Assembly (NCBI GenBank): GCA_016704425.1
Contig: JADJAC010000004.1
Coordinates: 62,001-126,000, forward strand
Length of the DNA: 64,000 bases
Reading direction: 5' to 3'
Source of the DNA: Sphingomonadales bacterium
GTDB taxonomy: Bacteria > Pseudomonadota > Alphaproteobacteria > Sphingomonadales > Sphingomonadaceae
The notes under the pieces are model-generated. The model did not search any database. It was not told where the DNA came from and saw only the letters and a list, made by a program, of their open reading frames with translations. The first letter of the stretch is position 1; each line of letters opens with the position of its first letter. Below are positions 1 through 7,859 of this stretch, piece after piece. Made by a program: the position numbers and the translations under genes.

Positions 1-750
1 GTCGAACAGGCCCTGCAGACCACACCTGTCCGGCATGATCGCCCAGTCAATGTATGGGCCGATGGGCCGAGCGGTGTAGCGCCTGTCGTTGCTCCCGGCT
101 TCGACGCGATGACGCCCCATGACGTAGACGAAAGCATCGCCGAGTTCGAACCCGATGGCAGCGAAACACTCTGGGATTGGTTGGCCGCCGCGCGCGAGAC
201 CGCCGATGCAGCAACGCATTCGGAATCGCGCAGCCGCCAGTTTCTCTATCGTGCCCTCTCGCTTGCCTATGATTTTGCGGCAGTCGCGGATCATCGCCCC
301 GAAGAATATGCGGAGCTTTTGTCGGACAACCGGATTGTGGCGCAGGCCAGAGCACCGATGACCCCGATCGTGAAGCTGGTCTTCGGCGTCGGCTATGACA
401 AGACGCGCCTTGCCGAATATGGCATTGCATTGTCGCACGGCCGGCGGCTCGGCATCGGCATTGGCGGATTCCAGTCCGCGCTCGAGTCTCATCCAGGCGG
501 CCTCAAGGGCATGGTCTACGCCGAACGTGCAGAACGCCGACCCGCAAGCAAAGCCGTGACCGCAACAAGCGATCCCGCACGCGAACGAGCACGCGCCATG
601 TCTCCGCGCATGATTATTGAAGCGCCCGGTGATGAGGAATTTGTCCTGCTTGTCGCGCGCCGGATTGATGCGGGTCATGTCGGCCTGCTTGGTACGCTGC
701 CAACGGACGATGGGCTGCTCCAAAAGGCCCTGCGCGCGCTCACGCAATAA
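1..750 (+). CDS. Hypothetical protein, 5' end outside the window
   Basis: The frame is open from the first base of the window and ends at TAA 748-750, so only the last 249 residues are visible and the true start lies upstream. The first internal ATG (109) has no convincing ribosome binding site. I recognise no family. The visible part has an acidic stretch (DVDESIAEFEPDGSETLWDW), an alpha-helical middle with LYRALSLAYDFAAVADHRPEEY, and a glycine-rich segment GRRLGIGIGGF. No membrane span or signal is seen in the visible part. The next gene starts 98 bp downstream on the same strand. Confidence 0.6.
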   Translation, partial: VEQALQTTPVRHDRPVNVWADGPSGVAPVVAPGFDAMTPHDVDESIAEFEPDGSETLWDWLAAARETADAATHSESRSRQFLYRALSLAYDFAAVADHRPEEYAELLSDNRIVAQARAPMTPIVKLVFGVGYDKTRLAEYGIALSHGRRLGIGIGGFQSALESHPGGLKGMVYAERAERRPASKAVTATSDPARERARAMSPRMIIEAPGDEEFVLLVARRIDAGHVGLLGTLPTDDGLLQKALRALTQ

Positions 751-848
751 TATTACAGGGTTGAGCCGGACTGCTCCGGGGCGCATAAGCGCTCAATCTC
801 GATGCACGCCTGCAAAGGGCGGCATCCATCAGATTCAGGCGGAGCAGA

Positions 849-3800
849 ATGACAGCAGTGTCCAACGGCAGCAGCGCGCAGGCCTTCAATCCAATTGCTG
901 AAGTGGCGAAGGCACTCGCTGCCCGTTCGCTTCCCGGTGAACTCGATGGTTTCGGGCCACAGGCACGCCTGGCAGCTGCCGAATTTGCCATGTCCGCGCT
1001 TGCCAGCCGCCGAAGCGGGTCGCCGAGCATTGCCGTCGATACGATAACCGACGGCGAAGGAAGACGGCGCATGCGGCTTGCGGTTGTCAACGCCAACATG
1101 CCCTTCCTTGTCGATTCGGTAGCGGCCGTCATTTCCTCCAAGGGCCTTGTGATCGATCGCCTGCTCCATCCGGTGATCAACGTCATGCGTGACGCCAAGG
1201 GGGGCCTGACCGGCATCGGCAAGGGCGGGAGACCGGAATCGCTGATCTATGTCGAAACCGATCGCGCCGACGCTCGTGACCGCGTCGAGATTCGCGATGG
1301 TATCCGCCAGACTATGGTCGATGTGCGCAATGCGGTGGATGATTGGGGAGACCTGAAAGCGGCCATGCTGGCCGATGCTGCGCAGCTCCTGGCAGAAGAC
1401 AATGCTCTGCTTGCCTGGTTCGAGGACAATAATTTCACACTTCTTGGCCATGCCCTGTTCGGGCCAGACGGTGCCTTCCAATCGGGGATCGGCATAGGCC
1501 GCAATCGCGGGGAAAGCCTGCTGTCTGATCTTGCGCGCAAGCGGGCCATTGGTCACTACCGCAAGGGAGCGGATGGCCTGCTGGTCATCAAGTCCAACCT
1601 GTTGTCCAGCATCCATCGGCGCGTGCCGCTCGATCTCCTGATTGCGCCACGGCGTGAGGGGAAAAGGCTTGTCGGCCTGTCGATCCATGCGGGTCTTTGG
1701 ACCAGCGCAGCACTTGGCAAGCCCGCCGAAGATACGCCCATCCTGCGCCAGCGGCTCCAGGCGCTGCAAGTAAAGTACAAGTTCGATCCGAGGGGCCATA
1801 CCGGCAAGGCGTTGGGGCATGCGATCGAGAGCCTGCCACACGATATTGCGATAAGCATCGATGACGCGGCCCTCGAAGACCTTGCGCTTGCGGCCATGTC
1901 GATCGCAGACCGCCCGCGCCCGATGATCGAGTTGGTCGAAGCGCCGCTGGATCGCCACCTGTTTGCCTTTGTCTGGCTGCCGCGCGATGAACTGACCACG
2001 GCGCGACGGGTGGCCATTGCTGATATGCTTGCAGAGGCAGCACATGCCCGGCTGCTGAGCTGGACCATCGACCTGGGTGATGGCGAAGTCGCCCTGATCC
2101 GGTACACGCTTGACCTGCGCGAAGGAGGCAAAAAGCCGAAAGTGGCGCCACTGCATGAACGGATCGAGATGATGGTCCGTGGCTGGCAACCCGCAGTGGA
2201 AGCTGCCTTGGGCCAAATTGGCGATCACGGCCATGCAACGCGGCTGGCGCTGCGTTACGCCAGCGCTTTCCCGATGGCCTATCGCAATGGCGCGGGGCCG
2301 GAGGAAGCCGCTCTCGACATCAACTATATCAACGCGCTTTCCGATGCCGCACGACGGGGCGCCCGCTTCTATCGGAACAGCGATGATGCCGCGAACCGCC
2401 TGCGGCTCAAACTCTACAGCCTTGATCCGCTGACGCTTTCGGATGCCGTTCCCGCACTCGAAAACTTCGGCTTCCGCGTGATCGAGGAATTGTCGACGCC
2501 ACTGGATTCCGGGCGCCTTGGGCATATCCAGAAATTCGTCCTTGAAACGGCAGGTGGGCGCAGCGGCTCGGCACTTGTCGCCAATCCGACCGTGCTTGAA
2601 GGCGCGGTTGCAAGCGTGCTGGAAGGCGCTGCCGAAAATGACCTGTTCAACCAGCTGATCGTCGAACTTGACCTGGCGCCCTTTTCGGTCACGCTGTTTC
2701 GTGCGCTCTACCGCTATCTGCGGCAGACGGGGATGCCCTATGCCATGGCAACGGTCGTCCATGCCCTTCGTCAGGCACCGGATATCGCACGGGCACTGGC
2801 AGCGCTCTTTGCAGCCATGCACAGCCCCGACGGAGACGATCTTGCAGCCAAGGCCGCAGAAGACGAGATCCAGCGCGGACTGGCCCGGGTTTCCGGGATT
2901 GACGATGATCGCATCCTGCGGCTTTACCGCGCAGTCATCCGGGCGACGCTCAGGACCAATGCCTATGCGCCAGCCGCGCGCGAGGCGCTTGCCTTCAAGA
3001 TCGACAGCGCGCAGGTTCCGGGCCTTCCCGATCCCAAGCCCTGGCGCGAAATCTTCGTCTATTCGCCCCGCGTCGAAGGCATTCACCTGCGTGCCGGCCC
3101 CGTCGCACGCGGGGGCCTGCGCTGGTCCGACCGGCGGGACGATTTCCGCACCGAGATCCTGGGCCTGATGAAGGCGCAGCGCGTCAAGAACGCCGTGATC
3201 GTGCCGACGGGCGCAAAGGGCGGCTTCTATCCCAAGGCCCTGCCCGATCCGTCCAACCGCGATGCCTGGCTGGCCGAAGGCACCGAATGCTACCGGATCT
3301 TCATCCGCTCCCTGCTGTCGGTCACCGACAATCTGGTGAAGGGCCAGGTGGTCCATCCCGAAGGCGTCGTCATCCTTGACGGTGAAGACCCCTATTTCGT
3401 CGTCGCGGCGGACAAGGGCACAGCGACCTTTTCCGACGTGGCCAACGCCATCGCGCTGGAGCGCGGCTTCTGGCTGGGCGATGCCTTCGCGAGCGGGGGC
3501 TCGGTCGGCTATGACCACAAGGCGATGGGCATTACCGCCAAGGGCGGCTGGGTCTCCGTCCAGCGGCATTTTGCCGAAAGCGGCGTCGATGTGCAGAAGG
3601 AACCGGTGCGTGTCGTGGGCTGCGGCGACATGTCAGGCGATGTGTTTGGCAATGGCATGCTCCTGTCCAAGGCCATCAAGCTGGTCGCCGCCTTCGACCA
3701 CAGGCACATCTTCTTCGACCCCGATCCCGATCCGGCGGCAAGCTGGAAGGAACGCGCGCGCATGTTCAAACTGCCGCGTTCAAGCTGGGCGGATTATGAC

Positions 3801-5483
3801 GCGAAGCTGATCTCCAAAGGCGGCGGCATCTTCCCGCGCACCATGAAGGAAATCAGGCTGACGAAGGAAATGCGGGCGATCCTGGGCACGGATGCAACAG
3901 TGCTTGACCCCTCCTCCCTCATCTCCGCGATCCTCAAGGCCCCGGTCGACCTGATCTGGTTCGGTGGCATCGGGACGTACGTCAAGGCGCGGTCCGAGAA
4001 CAATGCCGAAGTGGGTGACCGCGCGAACGACGCCCACCGCGTCAACGCCGAAGACCTGCGGGCCAAGGTGATCGGCGAAGGGGCCAACCTTGGCGTCACC
4101 CAGGCCGCGCGCATTGCCTTTGCCCTGAAGGGTGGGCGGATCAACACCGACTTCATCGACAATTCGGCAGGCGTCGATTGTTCGGACAATGAAGTGAACA
4201 TCAAGATCGCGCTCAACGCCGATATGGCCGCAGGCAAGCTCGGCATGAAGGCGCGCAACACCCTGCTCGCCAGCATGACAGACAATGTTGCGGCGATCGT
4301 GCTGGAGGACAACAGGCTCCAGACGCTCACCCTGTCGATTGCCCAGCGCGACGGGGCGGACAACCTGCCCGCCCATATCCGCCTGATCGAGACGTTCGAG
4401 GCCGCCGGCCACCTGGACCGCGCGGTTGAAGGCATTGCCTCGAATGACGAGTTGCACCGCCGCGCGACTGACCGGCAGGGGCTGACCCGGCCTGAACTCG
4501 CGGTCGTGATGGCGACGGCCAAGCTCGCGCTCCAGCATGCGATCGAGCAGACCAGCCTGGGCCATGATCCGGCAACGCTCGCCGACCTGTTCGCCGCCTT
4601 CCCGCCTGAGATGCGCAAGCGCCACGCCAAGGCGATCGAGGGACATCGCCTGCGGAGCGAAATCATCGCGACCAAGCTCGCCAACCGCATCGTCAACCGG
4701 CTGGGCATCATCCACCCGTTTGAGCTGGCCGAAGAGGAAAGCGCGACGCTGGGCGATGTCGCCGAAGCCTTTGTGATTGCCGAGCAGGTCTATGACATTG
4801 CGGCCCTGTGGCAAGCGATCGACAATGCGGACCTTGCCGAAGACACGCGGCTGATGCTGTTCGAGCAAGTGGCGGTGGAGATGCGCGCACACATGGCGGA
4901 CATCCTGAGGAACTCCGTCATGGGCCGGTCGAACGACAAGGCGATTGCCGACTATCGCCCGATGGTCGAGCGCCTGTCGGCCGAACGCAGTGTGCTGCTG
5001 CGCGATGAAGCACTCAAGCAAGCCGATGACTATGCCCAGCGGCTGGCCAAGGGTGGAGCGCCGCGCCGCCTTGCCGAACAGCTTGTCCGCCTTGCCGAGC
5101 TCGACGGCTCGATCGGTCTTGCAGCCCTTGCCGCAAAGTCCGGCACGGACGTGATTGCCCTGACCGGGGGCTTTACCGCCCTTGGCGCGGCGCTTGGCAT
5201 CGACTGGGCGCAGGGCACCGCGATGCAGCTTGATCCGCGCGACCCGTGGGAACGTCTGCTCGCCGCTGGATTGGCGCGCGATTTCCAGGCGATGCGCCTC
5301 GAATTCCTCGCCCGAAAAGGCGGGAAAACACCGCGGGCCAATGTCGAAAGCTGGCTTTCCGCGCACGCCCAGCGGGTGGCCTCCTTCCGCACAATGGTCA
5401 ACCGCGCGCGCACCGGCGCCCAGCCGACCCCGGCGATGCTCGCGCAGATCGCAGGACAGGCGCGGCAATTGCTGCTGAGCTAG
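849..5483 (+). CDS. NAD-specific glutamate dehydrogenase, large (180 kDa) type
   Basis: Catalyses oxidative deamination of glutamate to 2-oxoglutarate with NAD+ (EC 1.4.1.2) in the cytoplasm. The 1544-residue length matches the large bacterial class (about 1500-1650 aa), not the 450-aa hexameric enzymes. The core is clear: RGGLRWSDRRDDFRTE near residue 753 followed by VPTGAKGGFYPK with the catalytic-region lysine, then GGSVGYDHKAMGITAKGGW near 883 and GCGDMSGDVFGNGMLLS. The long N-terminal third corresponds to the regulatory ACT-like region of the family. ATG 849 is preceded by a GGCGGAGC ribosome binding site. The gene stands alone; in sphingomonads this enzyme usually serves glutamate catabolism. 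Confidence 0.95.
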   Translation: MTAVSNGSSAQAFNPIAEVAKALAARSLPGELDGFGPQARLAAAEFAMSALASRRSGSPSIAVDTITDGEGRRRMRLAVVNANMPFLVDSVAAVISSKGLVIDRLLHPVINVMRDAKGGLTGIGKGGRPESLIYVETDRADARDRVEIRDGIRQTMVDVRNAVDDWGDLKAAMLADAAQLLAEDNALLAWFEDNNFTLLGHALFGPDGAFQSGIGIGRNRGESLLSDLARKRAIGHYRKGADGLLVIKSNLLSSIHRRVPLDLLIAPRREGKRLVGLSIHAGLWTSAALGKPAEDTPILRQRLQALQVKYKFDPRGHTGKALGHAIESLPHDIAISIDDAALEDLALAAMSIADRPRPMIELVEAPLDRHLFAFVWLPRDELTTARRVAIADMLAEAAHARLLSWTIDLGDGEVALIRYTLDLREGGKKPKVAPLHERIEMMVRGWQPAVEAALGQIGDHGHATRLALRYASAFPMAYRNGAGPEEAALDINYINALSDAARRGARFYRNSDDAANRLRLKLYSLDPLTLSDAVPALENFGFRVIEELSTPLDSGRLGHIQKFVLETAGGRSGSALVANPTVLEGAVASVLEGAAENDLFNQLIVELDLAPFSVTLFRALYRYLRQTGMPYAMATVVHALRQAPDIARALAALFAAMHSPDGDDLAAKAAEDEIQRGLARVSGIDDDRILRLYRAVIRATLRTNAYAPAAREALAFKIDSAQVPGLPDPKPWREIFVYSPRVEGIHLRAGPVARGGLRWSDRRDDFRTEILGLMKAQRVKNAVIVPTGAKGGFYPKALPDPSNRDAWLAEGTECYRIFIRSLLSVTDNLVKGQVVHPEGVVILDGEDPYFVVAADKGTATFSDVANAIALERGFWLGDAFASGGSVGYDHKAMGITAKGGWVSVQRHFAESGVDVQKEPVRVVGCGDMSGDVFGNGMLLSKAIKLVAAFDHRHIFFDPDPDPAASWKERARMFKLPRSSWADYDAKLISKGGGIFPRTMKEIRLTKEMRAILGTDATVLDPSSLISAILKAPVDLIWFGGIGTYVKARSENNAEVGDRANDAHRVNAEDLRAKVIGEGANLGVTQAARIAFALKGGRINTDFIDNSAGVDCSDNEVNIKIALNADMAAGKLGMKARNTLLASMTDNVAAIVLEDNRLQTLTLSIAQRDGADNLPAHIRLIETFEAAGHLDRAVEGIASNDELHRRATDRQGLTRPELAVVMATAKLALQHAIEQTSLGHDPATLADLFAAFPPEMRKRHAKAIEGHRLRSEIIATKLANRIVNRLGIIHPFELAEEESATLGDVAEAFVIAEQVYDIAALWQAIDNADLAEDTRLMLFEQVAVEMRAHMADILRNSVMGRSNDKAIADYRPMVERLSAERSVLLRDEALKQADDYAQRLAKGGAPRRLAEQLVRLAELDGSIGLAALAAKSGTDVIALTGGFTALGAALGIDWAQGTAMQLDPRDPWERLLAAGLARDFQAMRLEFLARKGGKTPRANVESWLSAHAQRVASFRTMVNRARTGAQPTPAMLAQIAGQARQLLLS

Positions 5484-5503
5484 GGACCCGAGATGTTCCG
5501 TTG

Positions 5504-5833
5504 CCCCTGCGCAGGGGTGACGGCGGAACTTGTCAAACTTGTCATTCCCTTCCGGTAGAATGATACCCGCCTCGTGTCGGCTGGCATCGCCGCGTGCGGC
5601 AGGATTCTCGGGACGGATGGTCGTGGACCTCATCGAGCAGGATGAAGCAGACCGGAACCGAATAGGAAAGGCTTTTTTTCACACGAAGACGCGAAGCCAT
5701 CGTCGCCCCTGCGCAGGCAGGGGCCCCTACGGGAGTCAGCACAAAAGCGTCACCCTCGTCGCCCCTGCGAATGCAGGGGCCGCTGCGGGAGTCAGTGCCA
5801 AGGTTTCAAACGGGCCCCTGCCTGCGCAGGGGC
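5504..5833. repeat. Cluster of GCCCCTGCGCAGGCAGGGGC palindromes (repeat family 1)
   Basis: The 494-bp gap after the glutamate dehydrogenase gene holds four copies of a GC-rich palindrome: 5504-5517 (perfect CCCCTGCGCAGGGG), 5705-5724, 5761-5780 and, inverted, 5814-5833. The second and third copies are direct repeats of a longer unit that continues into CGGGAGTCAG. A further copy lies at 12655-12680. They resemble REP-type elements common in sphingomonad intergenic DNA and could form mRNA hairpins. No protein-coding frame is convincing here. Confidence 0.75.
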
Positions 5834-5977
5834 GACGGCATTTTTGATATACCTCACAGCCGCGCCCCTTGCATCGCGCGCGCCTTGCCGACATCTTCGG
5901 CAATCGAGACGAGGGACAATTGGGCGTCTGCTTTCGACCCCATTGCGGACATCCCTCTCCTACGGCAAATTGGCAGG

Positions 5978-6196
5978 ATGACAGGCAAAAAGATAATCGC
6001 ACTTAGCTGGTGGACCTTCGCCTACATACTGCTTGCAGGGGCGCTGTTCGGCTTCAGCGCTATGGGCGATTGCCTTCAGGGGACTGAAGGGGCTGCGTGC
6101 CGTGCAAAAAATAGTGGGTTCACGGACACGCTTTTAGCAGTTGAGGTTCTCGCCTATTTCGCCCTTACATGGCTGATGTTTTTCCGTCGCCGCTGA
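5978..6196 (+). CDS. Small membrane protein, unknown function
   Basis: This 72-residue protein starts at ATG 5978 after a GGCAGG ribosome-binding-like sequence; the longer upstream frame runs through repeat DNA and is not credible. Two hydrophobic segments are visible, IIALSWWTFAYILLAGALFGF (about residues 5-25) and LLAVEVLAYFALTWLMFF (about 51-68), separated by a loop with two cysteines (CLQGTEGAAC). The C-terminus is RRR, which by the positive-inside rule suggests both ends are cytoplasmic. I recognise no family. It sits between repeat-family-2 copies. Confidence 0.5.
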   Translation: MTGKKIIALSWWTFAYILLAGALFGFSAMGDCLQGTEGAACRAKNSGFTDTLLAVEVLAYFALTWLMFFRRR

Positions 6197-6286
6197 ATGT
6201 CCGCTCCCCACCCCAAATGAGACTTAGCGGTCGGCCAGTGAACGACCCCATTGCGGACACTAGAATTTCGTGCAAAAACTAACGGT

Positions 6287-6748
6287 ATGGGCCGATCGCT
6301 AATAGCAGTTGGAATCTGCCTTGTTTGCTCCGTGACAGCATGCCAGACGCAACCGCGAAACCTCTACGTCTTGTCCAATTCGGATTCTGTTCTCCCGGCA
6401 CTGGACGAATTTCTAAATGGCGCGGGCTTTAGCGTCAGCGATGGCCGAGCAAAGAGCGACACCGGAAATGTCTTGCACGTTATAGAAGCCAAAAATCATC
6501 TCGCCCGAATCTGGGTTCAGAATACCGTCATGAGTGGGAGAGAAAACAAGCAATTGTGTGGCGAGCACAGTGAGCCATATAATGATCCTGGGCAATTCCA
6601 AATAACGATTTGGCCGGTCCCTGTGTTATCAGACGCCGCGTCTATATCGAATTTAGAGTCAGCAATGATACGCAGGCTTAAATCCTTGGGATATAATGTT
6701 TCTTACAAGCCAGCAGTTTGTAGCGCATTGGCACATGACGTCCGCTAA
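6287..6748 (+). CDS. Predicted small lipoprotein
   Basis: A 153-residue protein starting at ATG 6287, chosen because it yields a clean type II signal: MGRSL, a hydrophobic core IAVGICLVCS, and the lipobox VTAC with Cys at about residue 19. The mature part (about 135 aa) has no recognised domain; it contains two further cysteines and an FQITIWPVP strand-like segment. Codon use is less GC-rich than its neighbours, and it lies between repeat copies, so recent acquisition is possible. Likely anchored in the envelope; role unknown. Confidence 0.55.
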   Translation: MGRSLIAVGICLVCSVTACQTQPRNLYVLSNSDSVLPALDEFLNGAGFSVSDGRAKSDTGNVLHVIEAKNHLARIWVQNTVMSGRENKQLCGEHSEPYNDPGQFQITIWPVPVLSDAASISNLESAMIRRLKSLGYNVSYKPAVCSALAHDVR

Positions 6749-6883
6749 GCTGTCCACATTAAATGTCCGCTTTCCACCCCAAAGCAGACACTCGACGACC
6801 CGCATCCATCCCTCGCCTGGTGCACGTATTGGGTTCCATGACCAATTCGATCCACCCACATGCCTTCAAGGATGGCAGCGAGA

Positions 6884-6912
6884 TTGCGCTGCCCGCTGAC
6901 CTCTGTTATAAC
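6884..6912 (+). promoter_or_regulatory. Sigma70-like promoter of the abrB-doc operon
   Basis: TTGCGC at 6884-6889 and TATAAC at 6907-6912 are separated by exactly 17 bp. The ATG at 6919 lies only 7 nt after the -10 box, where transcription would be expected to begin, so the message may be leaderless. No Shine-Dalgarno sequence fits before that ATG. Inferred from sequence only. Confidence 0.5.
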
Positions 6913-6918
6913 GTCCGT

Positions 6919-7146
6919 ATGAACATGCAGCTCAAGGTCACGAAGATCGGCAATTCGGCGGGGGTAATCCTGCCGAAGGAATTGCTGGCGCATCTGGAAA
7001 CGTCCATCGGGCAGACCTTGTCCGTTGCCAAGACGCCGCGCGGGATCGAGCTTTCCGCGCCTGAGGCGGACTTCGATGCGCAGATGGAGGTGGCTCGCGA
7101 AGTGATGGCGCGTCGCAAGCGCGCGCTGGCCGAACTCGCCAAGTAA
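6919..7146 (+). CDS. AbrB/MazE-type antitoxin
   Basis: A 75-residue swapped-hairpin AbrB-family protein; the N-terminal motif LKVTKIGNSAGVILPKELL is diagnostic of MazE/AbrB antitoxins that bind their own promoter. The charged C-terminal half (MEVAREVMARRKRALAELAK) would wrap the toxin. The start is ATG 6919 or 6925; both lie right after the -10 box. The toxin gene follows after 6 bp, so the two are co-transcribed and autoregulation is expected. AbrB-type antitoxins paired with Doc toxins are a known combination, distinct from the classical Phd antitoxin. Confidence 0.85.
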   Translation: MNMQLKVTKIGNSAGVILPKELLAHLETSIGQTLSVAKTPRGIELSAPEADFDAQMEVAREVMARRKRALAELAK

Positions 7147-7152
7147 CCCACA

Positions 7153-7539
7153 ATGGCACAGGACTGGGTCTGGGTTGCGCTGGCCGTGGCCGAGGCAGCA
7201 CATCTTGAACAATTGGCCGAGCACGGCGGCGGTCAAGGCGTACGTGATGCCCGCCTGCTCGACAGCGCGATGGCGCGCGCGCAGAACCTTGCCGCCTATG
7301 GTGAACCCGATGCAGCAGCACTGGCGGCGGCCTATGCCTTCGGAATTGCGCGGAACCATCCGTTTGTCGATGGCAATAAGCGGACGGCTGCGGTGGTTGC
7401 TGAAACTTTCCTTGTCCTCAATGGCTATGCCCTCAATGCCACGGACGCCGAACTGGTTGTCGCGGTTCTCGCGCTGGCAGCGGGCGAGCTTTCCGAGGAG
7501 GAACTTGCTGATTGGTTCCGGGGGCACCTCGCGGGATAG
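7153..7539 (+). CDS. doc: Doc/Fic-family toxin (death on curing)
   Basis: A 128-residue Fic-fold protein with the active-site motif HPFVDGNKRTAA (about residues 69-80), the Doc variant of HxFx(D/E)GNxR. Doc toxins phosphorylate EF-Tu and stop translation until neutralised. The length (about 126 aa) and the C-terminal helices (LAAGELSEEELADWFR) fit Doc. It begins 6 bp after the AbrB-type antitoxin and forms a type II toxin-antitoxin operon with it. All catalytic residues visible in the motif are present, so it should be active. Confidence 0.88.
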   Translation: MAQDWVWVALAVAEAAHLEQLAEHGGGQGVRDARLLDSAMARAQNLAAYGEPDAAALAAAYAFGIARNHPFVDGNKRTAAVVAETFLVLNGYALNATDAELVVAVLALAAGELSEEELADWFRGHLAG

Positions 7540-7548
7540 GGCGAGCGC

Positions 7549-7728
7549 CTACCGCAACTTCGCGATCTTCAGCCCGTCGGCCTTTGCGCGGTCCTTGATG
7601 CTGTCCTCGCTGCGGGTCAGGGCCTTGGCCATTTGTTTCAGCGGCATGCCCTTTTTGGCGAGGGTGTGGAGCTTCTGGATTTCATCGCTCGTCCAGGGCT
7701 GGCGGTGGCGTTCGAAGCGTTCGGCCAT
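7549..7728 (-). CDS. Small Myb/SANT-like helix-turn-helix protein
   Basis: A 59-residue protein read right to left from ATG 7728 to TAG 7549, preceded by a strong AGGAGAG ribosome binding site. The sequence RQPWTSDEIQKLHTLAKKG followed by PLKQMAKALTRSEDSIKDRAK looks like a Myb/SANT-type tri-helix with a conserved tryptophan, so DNA binding is likely. It ends 10 bp from the convergent doc gene. Function is unknown; a small regulator is the best guess. Confidence 0.65.
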   Translation of the reverse strand: MAERFERHRQPWTSDEIQKLHTLAKKGMPLKQMAKALTRSEDSIKDRAKADGLKIAKLR

Positions 7729-7748
7729 AATCTCTCCTGTTAAATTAC

Positions 7749-7773
7749 CGACACGGGAGTAAATCCCGTGTCG
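7749..7773. promoter_or_regulatory. Perfect 10-bp inverted repeat in the lepA/small-HTH gap
   Basis: CGACACGGGA (7749-7758) and TCCCGTGTCG (7764-7773) form a perfect stem with a GTAAA loop, 21 bp upstream of the small HTH gene and 87 bp after the lepA stop. There is no T tract, so it is either a weak terminator for lepA or an operator for the small gene. The surrounding 130 bp holds nothing else recognisable. Confidence 0.5.
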
Positions 7774-7859
7774 TCGGATGGCTCGTTCGACGGCAGGGTC
7801 GAACGGCCACCGGCCGGGAGTTCGCCCTATCCTTGCCTAGCTGGCGCTAGTCTTGGGGC

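Larger units (their letters stand above)
5926..6792. repeat. Dispersed TGTCCGCTTT/TTGCGGACAT repeat fragments (repeat family 2)
   Basis: Short related segments flank the two small genes here: 5926-5952 (CTTTCGACCCCATTGCGGACAT), 6196-6223 (AATGTCCGCTCCCCACCCCAAA), 6240-6260 (CGACCCCATTGCGGACACT) and 6761-6792 (AAATGTCCGCTTTCCACCCC). ATGTCCGC and GCGGACAT are inverted partners. I judge them to be decayed copies of one intergenic repeat common in sphingomonads. Function is unknown. The genes at 5978-6196 and 6287-6748 sit between copies. Confidence 0.5.

Noticed and set aside
753..3569. A 938-codon open frame antisense to the glutamate dehydrogenase gene
   Set aside because: It mirrors the codon periodicity of a GC-rich gene, has no ribosome binding site and no recognisable motif; the opposite strand is an unmistakable enzyme.
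3780..5633. A 617-codon antisense frame over the 3' half of the same gene
   Set aside because: Same reason: a high-GC shadow frame, low-complexity composition, no domain.
5504..5833. Possible small CRISPR array from the repeated palindromes
   Set aside because: Repeats are unequally spaced, partly inverted, palindromic, and there are no cas genes.
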